The notes under the pieces were generated by a model. It saw only the letters and a program-made list of their open reading frames with translations. It searched no databases and was not told the origin of the DNA. 40,451 nucleotides of DNA from a virus, in IMG/VR virus record IMGVR_UViG_3300034068_000207, positions 1 to 40,451 of that record. One strand, given 5' to 3'. A program made the position numbers and the translations under genes. Below, piece by piece: positions 17,073-24,111 of this stretch. The number at the start of each line of letters is the position of its first letter. The stretch's first letter is position 1.

Positions 17073-18297
17073 ACACCGAGTTTACACGTGCTTTGGCTAT
17101 CTCAATATATTCTGCCGATTGCTCGACACCAATGAAGTTGAAGCCTTCCAACACAGCTGCCTTGCCTGTCGAACCTGAACCTGTGAACGGGTCAAGAATT
17201 GTCCCGTTTGGTGGGGTGACCAGTCTGCACAAGTATCGCATTAGGTCTGTTGGTTTCACCGTTGGGTGATGGTTGGCTTGCTTTGCAACACCTTTCTCAT
17301 CAAATGTTCCCATCCCTGTTGTAGTTCGTTCGTCAGGGCGTTTCTCAGCGAATCCGTCTAAGCCTTCGTTGCGATCTTTCTTGCTGGCTTTCGCACAATA
17401 AAAGAACCGTGCAGCAGACTGGTTTGGTTTGTCAGACGGGAATAGTTCTAACACTTCGTCTGAACCGTCATGAATAAAGTTCGCAGGGAAACGACCCACA
17501 TGACTTTGATTTTCCAAACGTGTTGCAGGTCTTGGATTTTGACCAAATGAAAGTTTGTCAATCCCAGTTGCTTCTTTACTCATAGCACCAACATCACGCA
17601 GATTTGGCATTGTCCCACCACCAAGAACTTCGTCACCCACTCTGCATCCGTCAATGTTGATACCGCCAACACCATGCGTCAAAACATTGTTGGCAACAGT
17701 TCCATCTAACGGCTTACGAGCCAACACAATCGGTTCGTGCGCTGGTTTAAGTGCCGTTCCCCAACCATTCCACTCTTTAGCCTCATCTGTAGTCGGTTCA
17801 AGTTTTCCCAACCGTGTCGCACTGGCTGTTTCGTCATAGTTTGTATCACGCTGACCATGAGTGAACTGTTGTTTAGCAATACCCCAATCACCACGATCAA
17901 CTTGCTCACCAGCCAAATTCTTGAATGCTGTTTTATTGGCCGAACCCGTCGTGAGTAATCCTTCAATAGATTTGCTTATGTTCAGCGACTTCGGAAACCC
18001 CGACCCGTACACCCACATAATCTGATCCCTGATCTGAAACCCTGCATCCTCGATAGCACACGCCATACGGTGATATGTCCGTGAACCACCGAACGACAAC
18101 AAGTGTCCACCAGGTTTCAACACACGCAAACATTCCTGCCACACCGTCACATCATAAGCAACACCAGACGCATCCCAAGACTTACCCATAAAGCCAAGCT
18201 CATACGGTGGATCAGTCACAATGCTGTCAATCGAATTATCAGCCAACGTTCGCAACACGTCACGACAATCACCAAGCAACAATTCAAATTCCCTCAT
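17056..18297 (-). CDS. DNA adenine-N6 / cytosine-N4 methyltransferase, DPPY type (413 aa)
   Basis: The enzyme transfers a methyl group from S-adenosylmethionine to an exocyclic amino group in DNA. The catalytic motif TDPPY is at residues 34-38, early in the protein. The SAM-binding motif DPFTGSGSTGKAA with EGFNFIGVEQ lies near the C-terminus, which is the beta-class order. About 230 residues lie between them, including the target-recognition region. The canonical start LLGDCRDVL supports the ATG at 18297. No clear ribosome site precedes it and the predicted transcript start is only a few bases upstream, so it may be translated leaderless. The likely role is protection of phage DNA or a timing signal for packaging. 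Confidence 0.92.
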   Translation of the reverse strand: MREFELLLGDCRDVLRTLADNSIDSIVTDPPYELGFMGKSWDASGVAYDVTVWQECLRVLKPGGHLLSFGGSRTYHRMACAIEDAGFQIRDQIMWVYGSGFPKSLNISKSIEGLLTTGSANKTAFKNLAGEQVDRGDWGIAKQQFTHGQRDTNYDETASATRLGKLEPTTDEAKEWNGWGTALKPAHEPIVLARKPLDGTVANNVLTHGVGGINIDGCRVGDEVLGGGTMPNLRDVGAMSKEATGIDKLSFGQNPRPATRLENQSHVGRFPANFIHDGSDEVLELFPSDKPNQSAARFFYCAKASKKDRNEGLDGFAEKRPDERTTTGMGTFDEKGVAKQANHHPTVKPTDLMRYLCRLVTPPNGTILDPFTGSGSTGKAAVLEGFNFIGVEQSAEYIEIAKARVNSVYDSRP

Positions 18298-18305
18298 ACT
18301 CTGAT

Positions 18306-18334
18306 ACTATACACCTGTTGGTGGGTGTGTCCGT
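18306..18334 (-). promoter_or_regulatory. Leftward promoter with inverted repeat, methyltransferase-terminase unit
   Basis: On the leftward strand a -10 box TATAGT (18311-18306) lies just before the methyltransferase ATG at 18297. The -35 position is poor, so the site may need an activator. ACACACC and GGTGTaT arms separated by 8 nt (18330-18309, one mismatch) overlap the element. Arm sequence, distance to the -10 and the flanking GAC and AGAG match the element at 4401-4431. The predicted start point leaves almost no leader. Confidence 0.5.
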
Positions 18335-18813
18335 TGAGATAGTTTCGTCGGGTTACTAACTCCGGTTCTCCCCTCGCCCACCAACATTAAAAACATCTGC
18401 TACACTCAACATTCACACTCGTCGGGATGACGACAAACCATTACTTTCACGGTCGTACCCTCGTTGCACAGGGCGGGACATTCATCCACGGAAACGTGGT
18501 TCGATGAACTATTAACATGGTTCAAGCAGCGTGATGAACGTCAACTCATTAAATTAAGGTGTCGGCTAAAACTCTTGGCTACGGCGACCTGCTCCCAAGA
18601 GAGCGAACCGTGGGGGGAGCAAACACCATCACAATCTTTGGCCGCCAGCAATTCGTGAGATACACATTTATGTATATATCTCCCAACACGAAACAAACTC
18701 GACCACACACAGTAGTCAGAACCCCACCCCACCTCCAGAGCAGGGTTTCCAAACCACAAAACCACACGCCGACACAAACACTAATATGTATCTATATCCC
18801 CCTGTGCCTCGGC

Positions 18814-18950
18814 ATACCCCCCGTTACCGGTTGGTAGGTTACCCCTGGGTAACGTGGCCGTGTGACCACTCTAAGTGACGCTCACTCTCCGTGGTTGGCT
18901 GACCACAAACACCCCCCACAAGCTACCCGACAGTAACTTACAGGGGGTAT
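18814..18950. other. Structured element: outer stem enclosing three hairpins
   Basis: ATACCCCC (18814-18821) is perfectly complementary to GGGGGTAT (18943-18950). Inside lie three nearby hairpins: GTTACCC-CT-GGGTAAC (18838-18853), AGTGA-CGC-TCACT (18874-18886) and GTGGT-6 nt-ACCAC (18891-18906). Such a multi-branched arrangement is more than expected by chance in 137 bp and suggests a folded RNA or an origin structure. No known RNA family is recognised and the strand is uncertain. Confidence 0.45.
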
Positions 18951-19037
18951 CACAAGTAAAGATAGATCAGTGTCGCCTATCTCTGTAGGTGATGTCGCTG
19001 CCGTGGGGTGGTGGTCGATATTTGTTTTGGTTATGAC

Positions 19038-19066
19038 TTGACAAGTGGGGTGGGTGGCCGTATGCT
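19038..19066 (+). promoter_or_regulatory. Rightward sigma-70-type promoter for the gene island
   Basis: TTGACA (19038-19043), a 17-bp spacer and TATGCT (19061-19066) give a near-consensus housekeeping-sigma promoter. The expected start point is about 19073, roughly 40 nt before the first ATG at 19112. It needs no phage factor, so the rightward genes are probably expressed early. Confidence 0.8.
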
Positions 19067-19111
19067 CAGTGTGTCGGAGTGGTTCCGATTCAACTTAATG
19101 AAGGGGTATTT

Positions 19112-19330
19112 ATGAGACATAATTTTAATGAAGTAGAAGTGGGGCGCGAGTTCGATGTCGCGCTTCATAGGGTGGTTCACGCGATGTATGCGCTTGAATT
19201 GGTGTTGGAGAAGTATGAGGGTGATGAGAACGTTATTTGTGATGGGTATCCGTTCCAATTGTCTTACGATGAGCAAGTTGCTGAGGTTGCTGAGTGGTGT
19301 CGCTTGGTGAGTGAGAAGGTGGCCAAGTGA
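19112..19330 (+). CDS. Small acidic protein of unknown function (72 aa)
   Basis: This is the first gene of the rightward island. I chose the ATG at 19112 because it follows GAAGGGG at good spacing; an upstream GTG frame would start within the leader. The protein is helical and acidic (FDVALHRVVHAMYALELVLE, DEQVAEVAEWCRLVSEKVAK) with no recognised domain. Its stop overlaps the next start as GTGA. Position next to a strong host-type promoter suggests an early host-takeover function; this is inference. Confidence 0.7.
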   Translation: MRHNFNEVEVGREFDVALHRVVHAMYALELVLEKYEGDENVICDGYPFQLSYDEQVAEVAEWCRLVSEKVAK

Positions 19331-19725
19331 ATACGGATTATTTAGTGGTGGAGGGGTTCGGAGACTTTACGCGAGGTCTCAACACTTGCGAACTTGTGAA
19401 GGTGGTGACGCAGTTCGACACCGAGGAGAAGGCACTTGAATATTCTTCGGAGTATTATGAGTCGCAAGTTTGGGGCGAGGATGCCGAGGGGTTCTCATTC
19501 AGTGAAGATATGAGAATGACTTACTTCGTGTTGGTTCGCAATGCCGAGGACTTCGGGGTGGTGAATGAGTACGGCTTGGCTTGGCTTGACCGTGATCCGT
19601 TCATGCTGTCGTTGTGGAGGTGGAGAGATGAAGGCCACGCGATCTATGAGGGTGATGAGTGCAAGGTCACGGGAGATGTCGACTCTTGCAGTTTGTGTGC
19701 GTTGTTGGCCAAGCATATCGGTTAG
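19327..19725 (+). CDS. Acidic protein of unknown function (132 aa)
   Basis: The GTG start overlaps the previous stop by four bases. The protein is strongly acidic with many aromatic residues (YSSEYYESQVWGEDAEGF; DPFMLSLWRWRDEGHAIYEG). The C-terminus has DSCSLCALLAKHIG, a CxxC pair. High negative charge in a small early phage protein is compatible with DNA mimicry or an inhibitory partner role, but nothing in the sequence proves this. No family is recognised. Confidence 0.7.
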   Translation: MNTDYLVVEGFGDFTRGLNTCELVKVVTQFDTEEKALEYSSEYYESQVWGEDAEGFSFSEDMRMTYFVLVRNAEDFGVVNEYGLAWLDRDPFMLSLWRWRDEGHAIYEGDECKVTGDVDSCSLCALLAKHIG

Positions 19726-19769
19726 AGGGTTGCCCAAGTTGCCTCCGTGGGGGGCGTAAGCGTCATGGC

Positions 19770-19798
19770 TTGACTTGGGCGCGATGGTGGGATAGTCT
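19770..19798 (+). promoter_or_regulatory. Second rightward promoter
   Basis: TTGACT (19770-19775), a 17-bp spacer and TAGTCT (19793-19798) lie in the 123-bp gap before the 97-aa gene. A hairpin in the leader (GGGGCGTAA-TGG-TTACGCTCC, about 19808-19828, one mismatch) follows. Part of this gap resembles the gap at 21131-21172. It probably gives extra expression of the downstream genes. Confidence 0.55.
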
Positions 19799-19848
19799 CA
19801 CTGTTACGGGGCGTAATGGTTACGCTCCATTATTGAGAGGGGTTAGAG

Positions 19849-20142
19849 ATGCGAGATAATGCACTATTCATGCCGCGACTTGTCGCGAACGTAAAATTAT
19901 GGGGGGTTATCGACGATGAAGAGCGCGACGCTTTAATTAGTTGGATCACCTTCAAGTTCAAAAATTCAAAACTTGATGCAAAAATCTATCTAGTTGGCGA
20001 CGATGAGGGCGCACCAATTGTCGGGATTCGATTCAATGGTTGCGACATTGACCGAGTAGCTAAAACTTTAGACATCACTGCAAGCGATCTACTATCGCGT
20101 GAAGTTGGTCTAGGCAACCCGTACGAAGTTAGGGGGCAATGA
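19849..20142 (+). CDS. Small protein of unknown function (97 aa)
   Basis: The ATG follows GAGAGGGG with good spacing. The protein looks compact and mixed alpha/beta: EERDALISWITFKFKNSKL, AKIYLVGDDEGAPIVGIRF and a C-terminal VAKTLDITASDLLSREVG. No motif or family is recognised. The stop overlaps the next start as ATGA, so it is coupled to the 117-aa gene. Confidence 0.7.
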   Translation: MRDNALFMPRLVANVKLWGVIDDEERDALISWITFKFKNSKLDAKIYLVGDDEGAPIVGIRFNGCDIDRVAKTLDITASDLLSREVGLGNPYEVRGQ

Positions 20143-20492
20143 TGGAATCAGTGACAGATAATCGGGGTGCAGTGTTGACCCGTGGCAAGTGGGAATCGAT
20201 GACTAATGTGCAATATGAGAATCGGGCAAGGGGGCAGCATTGGTTTAATGAGTCCACTCTACGATTCTTCGGGAGTCGTATCGGTGGCCGTGTATATGGT
20301 GGCCGATTCTTTATAAGTTCGGAGCGCGATAGTTACGGGGCATGGGGTGGCCAACGCCGTTACACGATCCGGATCGTGCGCGACGATGCAGACATCGACA
20401 CTTGGGGGGATCATGGCCAATTTGGGAGCCGTTCAGGTGCTGTCAAGTGTGCAGAGCGTTTAGCAAAACAACTACAACAAGGGGGCTACTAG
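20139..20492 (+). CDS. Basic protein of unknown function (117 aa)
   Basis: Two consecutive ATG codons start it (20139 or 20142); the first overlaps the previous stop. The centre is rich in Arg, Gly and aromatics (FFGSRIGGRVYGGRFFISSE; GGQRRYTIRIVRDDADIDTW) and predicted beta-structured, followed by a short helix (AVKCAERLAKQLQQ). This strand-rich core with an amphipathic helix could bind nucleic acid or protein. No family is recognised. Confidence 0.65.
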   Translation: MMESVTDNRGAVLTRGKWESMTNVQYENRARGQHWFNESTLRFFGSRIGGRVYGGRFFISSERDSYGAWGGQRRYTIRIVRDDADIDTWGDHGQFGSRSGAVKCAERLAKQLQQGGY

Positions 20493-20704
20493 TGTTTACG
20501 GATACCAAAAAACGTTTTATAGATCAGTTCACTATCGGATTCACATTCCATGCAGAGTGTTTTTGTTATGGATGCGGCCGTGTGTTGCCTGATGTCGATC
20601 CCGAGGGCAACGATAAGCACCCGATAGCGACTTGGGATAAAGCCGAGGTTCCCGAGTGGACTTGCGCGAAGTGTGATCTATCAATCCAGGAATGGGGCTA
20701 TTAA
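20492..20704 (+). CDS. Small zinc-ribbon protein (70 aa)
   Basis: The GTG at 20492 overlaps the previous TAG by one base and follows CAAGGGGG. The frame is open further upstream, but that part is out-of-frame overlap with the previous gene. The protein has CFCYGCGR near residue 25 and CAKCD near residue 59, giving two Cys pairs typical of a zinc ribbon. The likely role is nucleic-acid or protein binding; the target is unknown. Confidence 0.65.
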   Translation: MFTDTKKRFIDQFTIGFTFHAECFCYGCGRVLPDVDPEGNDKHPIATWDKAEVPEWTCAKCDLSIQEWGY

Positions 20705-20949
20705 TGAACGGCGTTTATTATGTCGCGCAAATTGCCACCTACTACGGGGTGGTGGGGTTAGCCGATTCGGAATCGGAGGCTATACAAGTGGCAGCAATTA
20801 AGGCAAAAAAATATTTAGATGACGCTGATGCTACTGATCCGATTACCTTTGAGCCGTGGACGGTTGCCGGAATCATAGAATATTTTGACCCTCGCGTAAC
20901 GGTATTAGAGATGGGTTCGGCACAATTCGAAGGTGAAGGGGGTGAATGA
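20704..20949 (+). CDS. Small acidic protein of unknown function (81 aa)
   Basis: The preferred ATG at 20704 overlaps the previous TAA (TAATG); an in-frame ATG 12 bases upstream is possible. The sequence begins MNGVYYVAQIATYYGVVGLA, followed by a helix (SEAIQVAAIKAKKYLDD) and an acidic end (FEGEGGE). No family is recognised. It is coupled to the short membrane-protein gene downstream. Confidence 0.65.
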   Translation: MNGVYYVAQIATYYGVVGLADSESEAIQVAAIKAKKYLDDADATDPITFEPWTVAGIIEYFDPRVTVLEMGSAQFEGEGGE

Positions 20950-21110
20950 TGGATGAATACACATTGACACTAATTGTGATGGGGTCACTAAGCGCTGCGA
21001 TCGCGTTGGGGTGGTGGGTAGGTGCAACGGTGGAGCGCGACAAGTGGAGGCGCAGGGCGCAGATTAGTTGGGAGTTGCGTCGACAGAATGCAGAGCGTTA
21101 CAAATTGTAA
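20946..21110 (+). CDS. Small single-pass membrane protein (54 aa)
   Basis: Two consecutive in-frame ATG codons (20946 and 20949) overlap the previous stop and follow a GGGGG ribosome site. Residues about 6-28 (LTLIVMGSLSAAIALGWWVG) form one transmembrane helix. The remainder is strongly basic (ERDKWRRRAQISWELRRQ) and would lie in the cytoplasm by the positive-inside rule. Small inner-membrane proteins of early phage operons sometimes block superinfection or alter the host membrane; that role is speculation here. Confidence 0.65.
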   Translation: MMDEYTLTLIVMGSLSAAIALGWWVGATVERDKWRRRAQISWELRRQNAERYKL

Positions 21111-21206
21111 TCGGTATCCCGTACCCCGTAGGGGGCGTGTCGTGTCATGGCGACAACGGGAGCGATCTAGTCAACCTGGCTAGACAATACAGATAGGGGT
21201 TATGCG

Positions 21207-21467
21207 ATGAAGGTAGATAAGCAAACTTTAGAGCGTTGGCGCGAGGCCATCGCACCATTGGATACGCCGGAATTGAGAGCGCGATACCTTGCGCGAGATA
21301 TTCCACGCCATCGCCCAAATATGGATATTGACGTTCGATACAAGTACGATCTATTGTGGATCGCGGTTGACAGTGGCAGGATCACTTACGGCGAGTTTGA
21401 GAATTACCTTGACGCGCATATCTCTACGGCGTTGGGTCGTATCGTGCCTAAGTTGGTGGCAGCATGA
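21207..21467 (+). CDS. Small helical protein of unknown function (86 aa)
   Basis: The ATG at 21207 follows AGATAGGGG. The protein is Arg-rich and helical in its first half (LERWREAIAPLDTPELRARY) and continues with YDLLWIAVDSGRITYGEFEN. It is preceded by a 96-bp gap with small inverted repeats and a segment resembling the gap at 19749-19798, so it may have its own regulation. The stop overlaps the next start as ATGA. No family is recognised. Confidence 0.7.
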   Translation: MKVDKQTLERWREAIAPLDTPELRARYLARDIPRHRPNMDIDVRYKYDLLWIAVDSGRITYGEFENYLDAHISTALGRIVPKLVAA

Positions 21468-21826
21468 CCCCTATTCTTTACGATGAATGGGCGGCTATCG
21501 GCTTGGTGAACGGATGGTTGGGGGTTCGTGCCAACGATCCGGCGACATCGACGAAGGCAGCACAGAATTTGAGTGTTCGTGCAGGGTCACAACGGGAGTT
21601 GTTATTGTCGCGTTACGCCGTGGCAGACATGACGGATGAAGAGGCAGGTCACGCGAGTGGCCTTGCCATGCTCCCCAAGTGTTGCTATTGGAAACGGTGC
21701 AGCGAACTACGCCAAGCCGGTTACATCGCCCTAACGGGTGAGGTTCGACATTCATCGGCTCAAGTTGATCAGCAAGTTTGCTCGATCACTCAGACAGGGC
21801 GCGACGTGTTGGATTCTATCCGTTGA
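21464..21826 (+). CDS. Winged-helix DNA-binding-like protein (120 aa)
   Basis: Residues about 38-110 read as a winged helix: GSQRELLLSRYAVADMTDEE (first helices), ASGLAMLPKCCYWKRCSELR (recognition region), AGYIALTGEV (wing), then QVCSITQTGRDVLDSIR. This pattern, a predicted HTH followed by an L..AGYI..TGE..hS turn, is common in MarR-like and phage replication or regulatory proteins. It may regulate this operon or modify host transcription. The specific target is unknown. Confidence 0.7.
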   Translation: MTPILYDEWAAIGLVNGWLGVRANDPATSTKAAQNLSVRAGSQRELLLSRYAVADMTDEEAGHASGLAMLPKCCYWKRCSELRQAGYIALTGEVRHSSAQVDQQVCSITQTGRDVLDSIR

Positions 21827-22083
21827 TGTGGGTTCGGATAGCTCGCCGTACCGGCAAGCGTGTCAGGTTGGTGGTTGGTGAGCGTCATCGTAAACCCTCC
21901 ATTGAGCGTTGGGTAGTTCGACGCAACAACGATGGGCGCACCTGGGCGGGTCCTTACCGTTGGAAGGGCAACACGTTTACCTCTGCCGATAGGTTTTGGT
22001 TTATGTTTGCCAACAAGTCTAGTGCTGTAGCTGCCGTGGAGGGTAACGGATTTGCAGGTGTGACGGTGGTGCAGATAGCATAG
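21826..22083 (+). CDS. Small basic protein of unknown function (85 aa)
   Basis: The ATG at 21826 overlaps the preceding TGA (TGATG), which I prefer to an upstream in-frame start inside the previous gene. The N-terminus is highly basic (WVRIARRTGKRVRLVVGERH), and the rest is aromatic and Gly-rich (TWAGPYRWKGNTFTSADRFW). The charge suggests nucleic-acid contact. It is the last rightward gene, followed within 50 bp by a strong terminator. Confidence 0.65.
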   Translation: MWVRIARRTGKRVRLVVGERHRKPSIERWVVRRNNDGRTWAGPYRWKGNTFTSADRFWFMFANKSSAVAAVEGNGFAGVTVVQIA

Positions 22084-22129
22084 GTTTGGGGATGGCAAAC
22101 CATCGGCGTGAGCCGTGTCATCTCCATCG

Positions 22130-22183
22130 GGATCGCCTCCCCTTGTTACCCCTATTCCGAGGGTTGAGGCGATCCTATTTTTT
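22130..22183 (+). terminator. Rho-independent terminator ending the rightward unit
   Basis: GGATCGCCTC (22130-22139) pairs perfectly with GAGGCGATCC (22166-22175) and is followed by TATTTTTT. It faces the leftward gene ending at 22175, so it also separates the two converging transcripts. The 26-nt loop is long for a terminator. Confidence 0.85.
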
Positions 22184-22297
22184 GCTGATCATCTCGATTG
22201 GTTTATGTTTGTTATCACATACAGGTGGCTGAACAAGACGAATGTAGGTGGTAATCGTTTGTTTGCATTGTGGGCATGACCAGGTTTGTTTGTTCAT
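22175..22297 (-). CDS. 40-aa zinc-finger-like miniprotein
   Basis: The ATG at 22297 overlaps the stop of the cytosine methyltransferase (TGATG). The product reads W-S-C-P-Q-C-K near its start, then YIRLVQPPVCDNKH, giving CxxC plus a later Cys and His that could bind one zinc. Small proteins of this shape are common in actinobacterial phages, though their function is unknown. It is the last gene of the leftward unit; its stop codon lies in the right arm of the opposing terminator. Confidence 0.6.
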   Translation of the reverse strand: MNKQTWSCPQCKQTITTYIRLVQPPVCDNKHKPIEMISKK

Positions 22298-24111
22298 CAG
22301 ATTGCCAAGATATGTTTTGCGATCCATTGGGCTACTGGTGATGCGACTCCGTTGCCTGCCTGCTTATACCGGTGTGAGTCGGCTTGCTCTGTGCCGTCGG
22401 CTTTGTATCTAGTGTGATCATCAGGCCATCCCATCAACCGTTCACATTCAAGTGGCATGAGTCGACGCACCGCCATTGTTGGTTCTAGTACACCTGTGGA
22501 TTGTTTTGTTCCTGCACGGAGCGCGTGATGCACCTCGTTGGTGCTGTCGTTGTATTCATCGTAGGCTACAGCGTGACGATCACCGCCTGTAAGCGTATTC
22601 ATTGGGTCACTTGCACCCCCAATTCCTAAACCATTTCCCTTACCATCTTGTTTGTCACCGCGCTTTCCGGAGTGCCGTGTTGCTTGGTCATGTATCGGAT
22701 AGGCAACGCTCGGTGATTGCTGTGATGCTTTAAGTGTTGGCGAAACGTTCTCGGTGACATTGGCGTTGCTGCCAAACTGTGTATCAAACGCTAAGGTCGG
22801 TTCAGCAACCATCGGTGTATTGTTGCCACCGGTACCCATCATCGCTGATAGCGAGTGCATAACTTTTTCTTGGATTCGTGCTTCTCCACTCATGTGTGCC
22901 TGAAAGAAGATGGGTTCCTCAACTATGGCATGTCCATCTCTTATGGATTCGTGATTGGTTGCTGTTACCCTGGCTTGTAGTGAGCCAACAATTTCTTTGA
23001 CAGGGTTATTTTTCATTTGTACTGGTTCAACGATGGCTGTTGTGGCACGGGTATCACCAACATCAAACGAGTTTAGTGTCGGGTTCACTTGGCCAGGTAT
23101 CCAAGTTTCTGAATCGTCAGAGGTTTGCGCACGACTTGACTTCACATACGGTTCGGTCACTAATTTATTTTCAGCAACATACTGGTTTCCTACACCTTTG
23201 TAATCACGTGCAGCAAGCGCACCGACGACATCTTGTTCAACTACAGCCTGAAACCGTTGCTTATCTGGCATACGTTGCTCATTGGATGTTGTTGTCAATG
23301 CTTCGGCTGTGTCTTTACCATCCCACCATGCGCCATCATCGACGACCATGTTGTAATATTCAGAACCACTCGGTCCACCTGAACCTTTGCTCCATTTAGA
23401 AGTCACACTTGTTCTAAGGATGTCCCCGTCGGGGGTTGTTCCGGCAGCCCATTGACCATCTGTTCCAACGCTCGTTGCAGTCTCAACGGCAGCACTTTTC
23501 CTCGCCGGTTTGCCCTTCGCAAGATTCCCTGGCAAGCTTTTGGCGACAGGTAGTAACGGGGTTGGACATCGGCTGGCAAGGACAGGATCAAAGATAGCGA
23601 TGACGAACACGCGCCTTCGTCGTTGGGGTATTCCGAAGTATTGTGCGTCCAGCACACTCCATTCGATTGCCACCGCCCCTGCTTCAGCCATTTCGTTGAG
23701 GATGATCCCGAAGTCAGCCCCTCCGTTGGAGTTAAGTGCGCCGACGACGTTCTCCCAAATAGAGATTCTTGGATATTGTCCATTAGTTTCCTCCTGTAGT
23801 TCTTTGATAATTCGGATACCTTCGTGAAATAAACTTGACCTACCACCTTCTAACCCTGCTCGTTTGCCTGCAACGGACAGGTCTTGGCATGGTGAACCCC
23901 ATGCGACAACATCAACGACAGGTGCATGAGCAAGGATATGCTTGCCTGTCAGCGTAGATACATCATCCCATTTTGGGACATCAGGCCAATGCTTATACAG
24001 AATGCTGTTGGCATGTTTGTCCCATTCACATTGAAACACTGTTTCCATACCGGCGTTCTCTAAACCCATGTCGAACCCACCAACACCGCTAAACAAACTT
24101 AAAACTTTCAT
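22297..24111 (-). CDS. DNA cytosine-C5 methyltransferase with repeat-filled recognition region (604 aa)
   Basis: The enzyme adds a methyl group to carbon 5 of cytosine in DNA. Visible motifs are I (LFSGVGGFDMGLE, 6-18), IV with catalytic Cys75 (GSPCQDLSVAG), VI (WENVVGA, 119-125), VIII (QRRRRVFVIA, 163-172), IX-like (RRLMPLECERLMGWPDD, 549-565) and X (YKQAGNGVASPVA, 582-594). The start at 24111 follows GGAGGAAACAGG and overlaps the upstream stop. Between motifs VIII and IX are about 370 residues, where a target-recognition domain is usually 100-200. They contain about eight degenerate units ending in V.[EY]P or similar. The likely role is evasion of host restriction. Confidence 0.93.
   Translation of the reverse strand: MKVLSLFSGVGGFDMGLENAGMETVFQCEWDKHANSILYKHWPDVPKWDDVSTLTGKHILAHAPVVDVVAWGSPCQDLSVAGKRAGLEGGRSSLFHEGIRIIKELQEETNGQYPRISIWENVVGALNSNGGADFGIILNEMAEAGAVAIEWSVLDAQYFGIPQRRRRVFVIAIFDPVLASRCPTPLLPVAKSLPGNLAKGKPARKSAAVETATSVGTDGQWAAGTTPDGDILRTSVTSKWSKGSGGPSGSEYYNMVVDDGAWWDGKDTAEALTTTSNEQRMPDKQRFQAVVEQDVVGALAARDYKGVGNQYVAENKLVTEPYVKSSRAQTSDDSETWIPGQVNPTLNSFDVGDTRATTAIVEPVQMKNNPVKEIVGSLQARVTATNHESIRDGHAIVEEPIFFQAHMSGEARIQEKVMHSLSAMMGTGGNNTPMVAEPTLAFDTQFGSNANVTENVSPTLKASQQSPSVAYPIHDQATRHSGKRGDKQDGKGNGLGIGGASDPMNTLTGGDRHAVAYDEYNDSTNEVHHALRAGTKQSTGVLEPTMAVRRLMPLECERLMGWPDDHTRYKADGTEQADSHRYKQAGNGVASPVAQWIAKHILAI

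Larger units (their letters stand above)
18298..19111. other. Divergent non-coding control region (about 0.8 kb)
   Basis: No convincing gene was found here. Frames on both strands are short, lack ATG starts with ribosome sites, or have poor composition. The region separates the leftward methyltransferase unit from the rightward gene island and has promoters at both edges. It contains two AT-rich tracts that resemble each other (18668-18684 and 18782-18800, each with TATGTAT and TATATC-like words ending in CCC) and a cluster of inverted repeats at 18814-18950. By layout it is the best candidate for the replication origin or a regulatory RNA. Confidence 0.7.

Noticed and set aside
18340-18500. 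Possible tRNA in the GC-rich part of the control region
   Set aside because: No cloverleaf with a TTCGA-type T-loop could be formed on either strand; no tRNA was found anywhere in the window.
18464-18658. Rightward open frame of about 64 codons in the divergent region, with a protein-like middle (WFDELLTWFKQRDERQLIKL)
   Set aside because: It starts with TTG without a ribosome site, no ATG is in frame, and it overlaps other short frames. It could be a decayed or frameshifted gene, but the sequence alone does not support calling it.
18559-18837. Rightward open frame of 92 codons in the divergent region
   Set aside because: Its composition is Pro/Thr-rich low complexity, there is no ribosome site, and it runs into the structured element; treated as chance.
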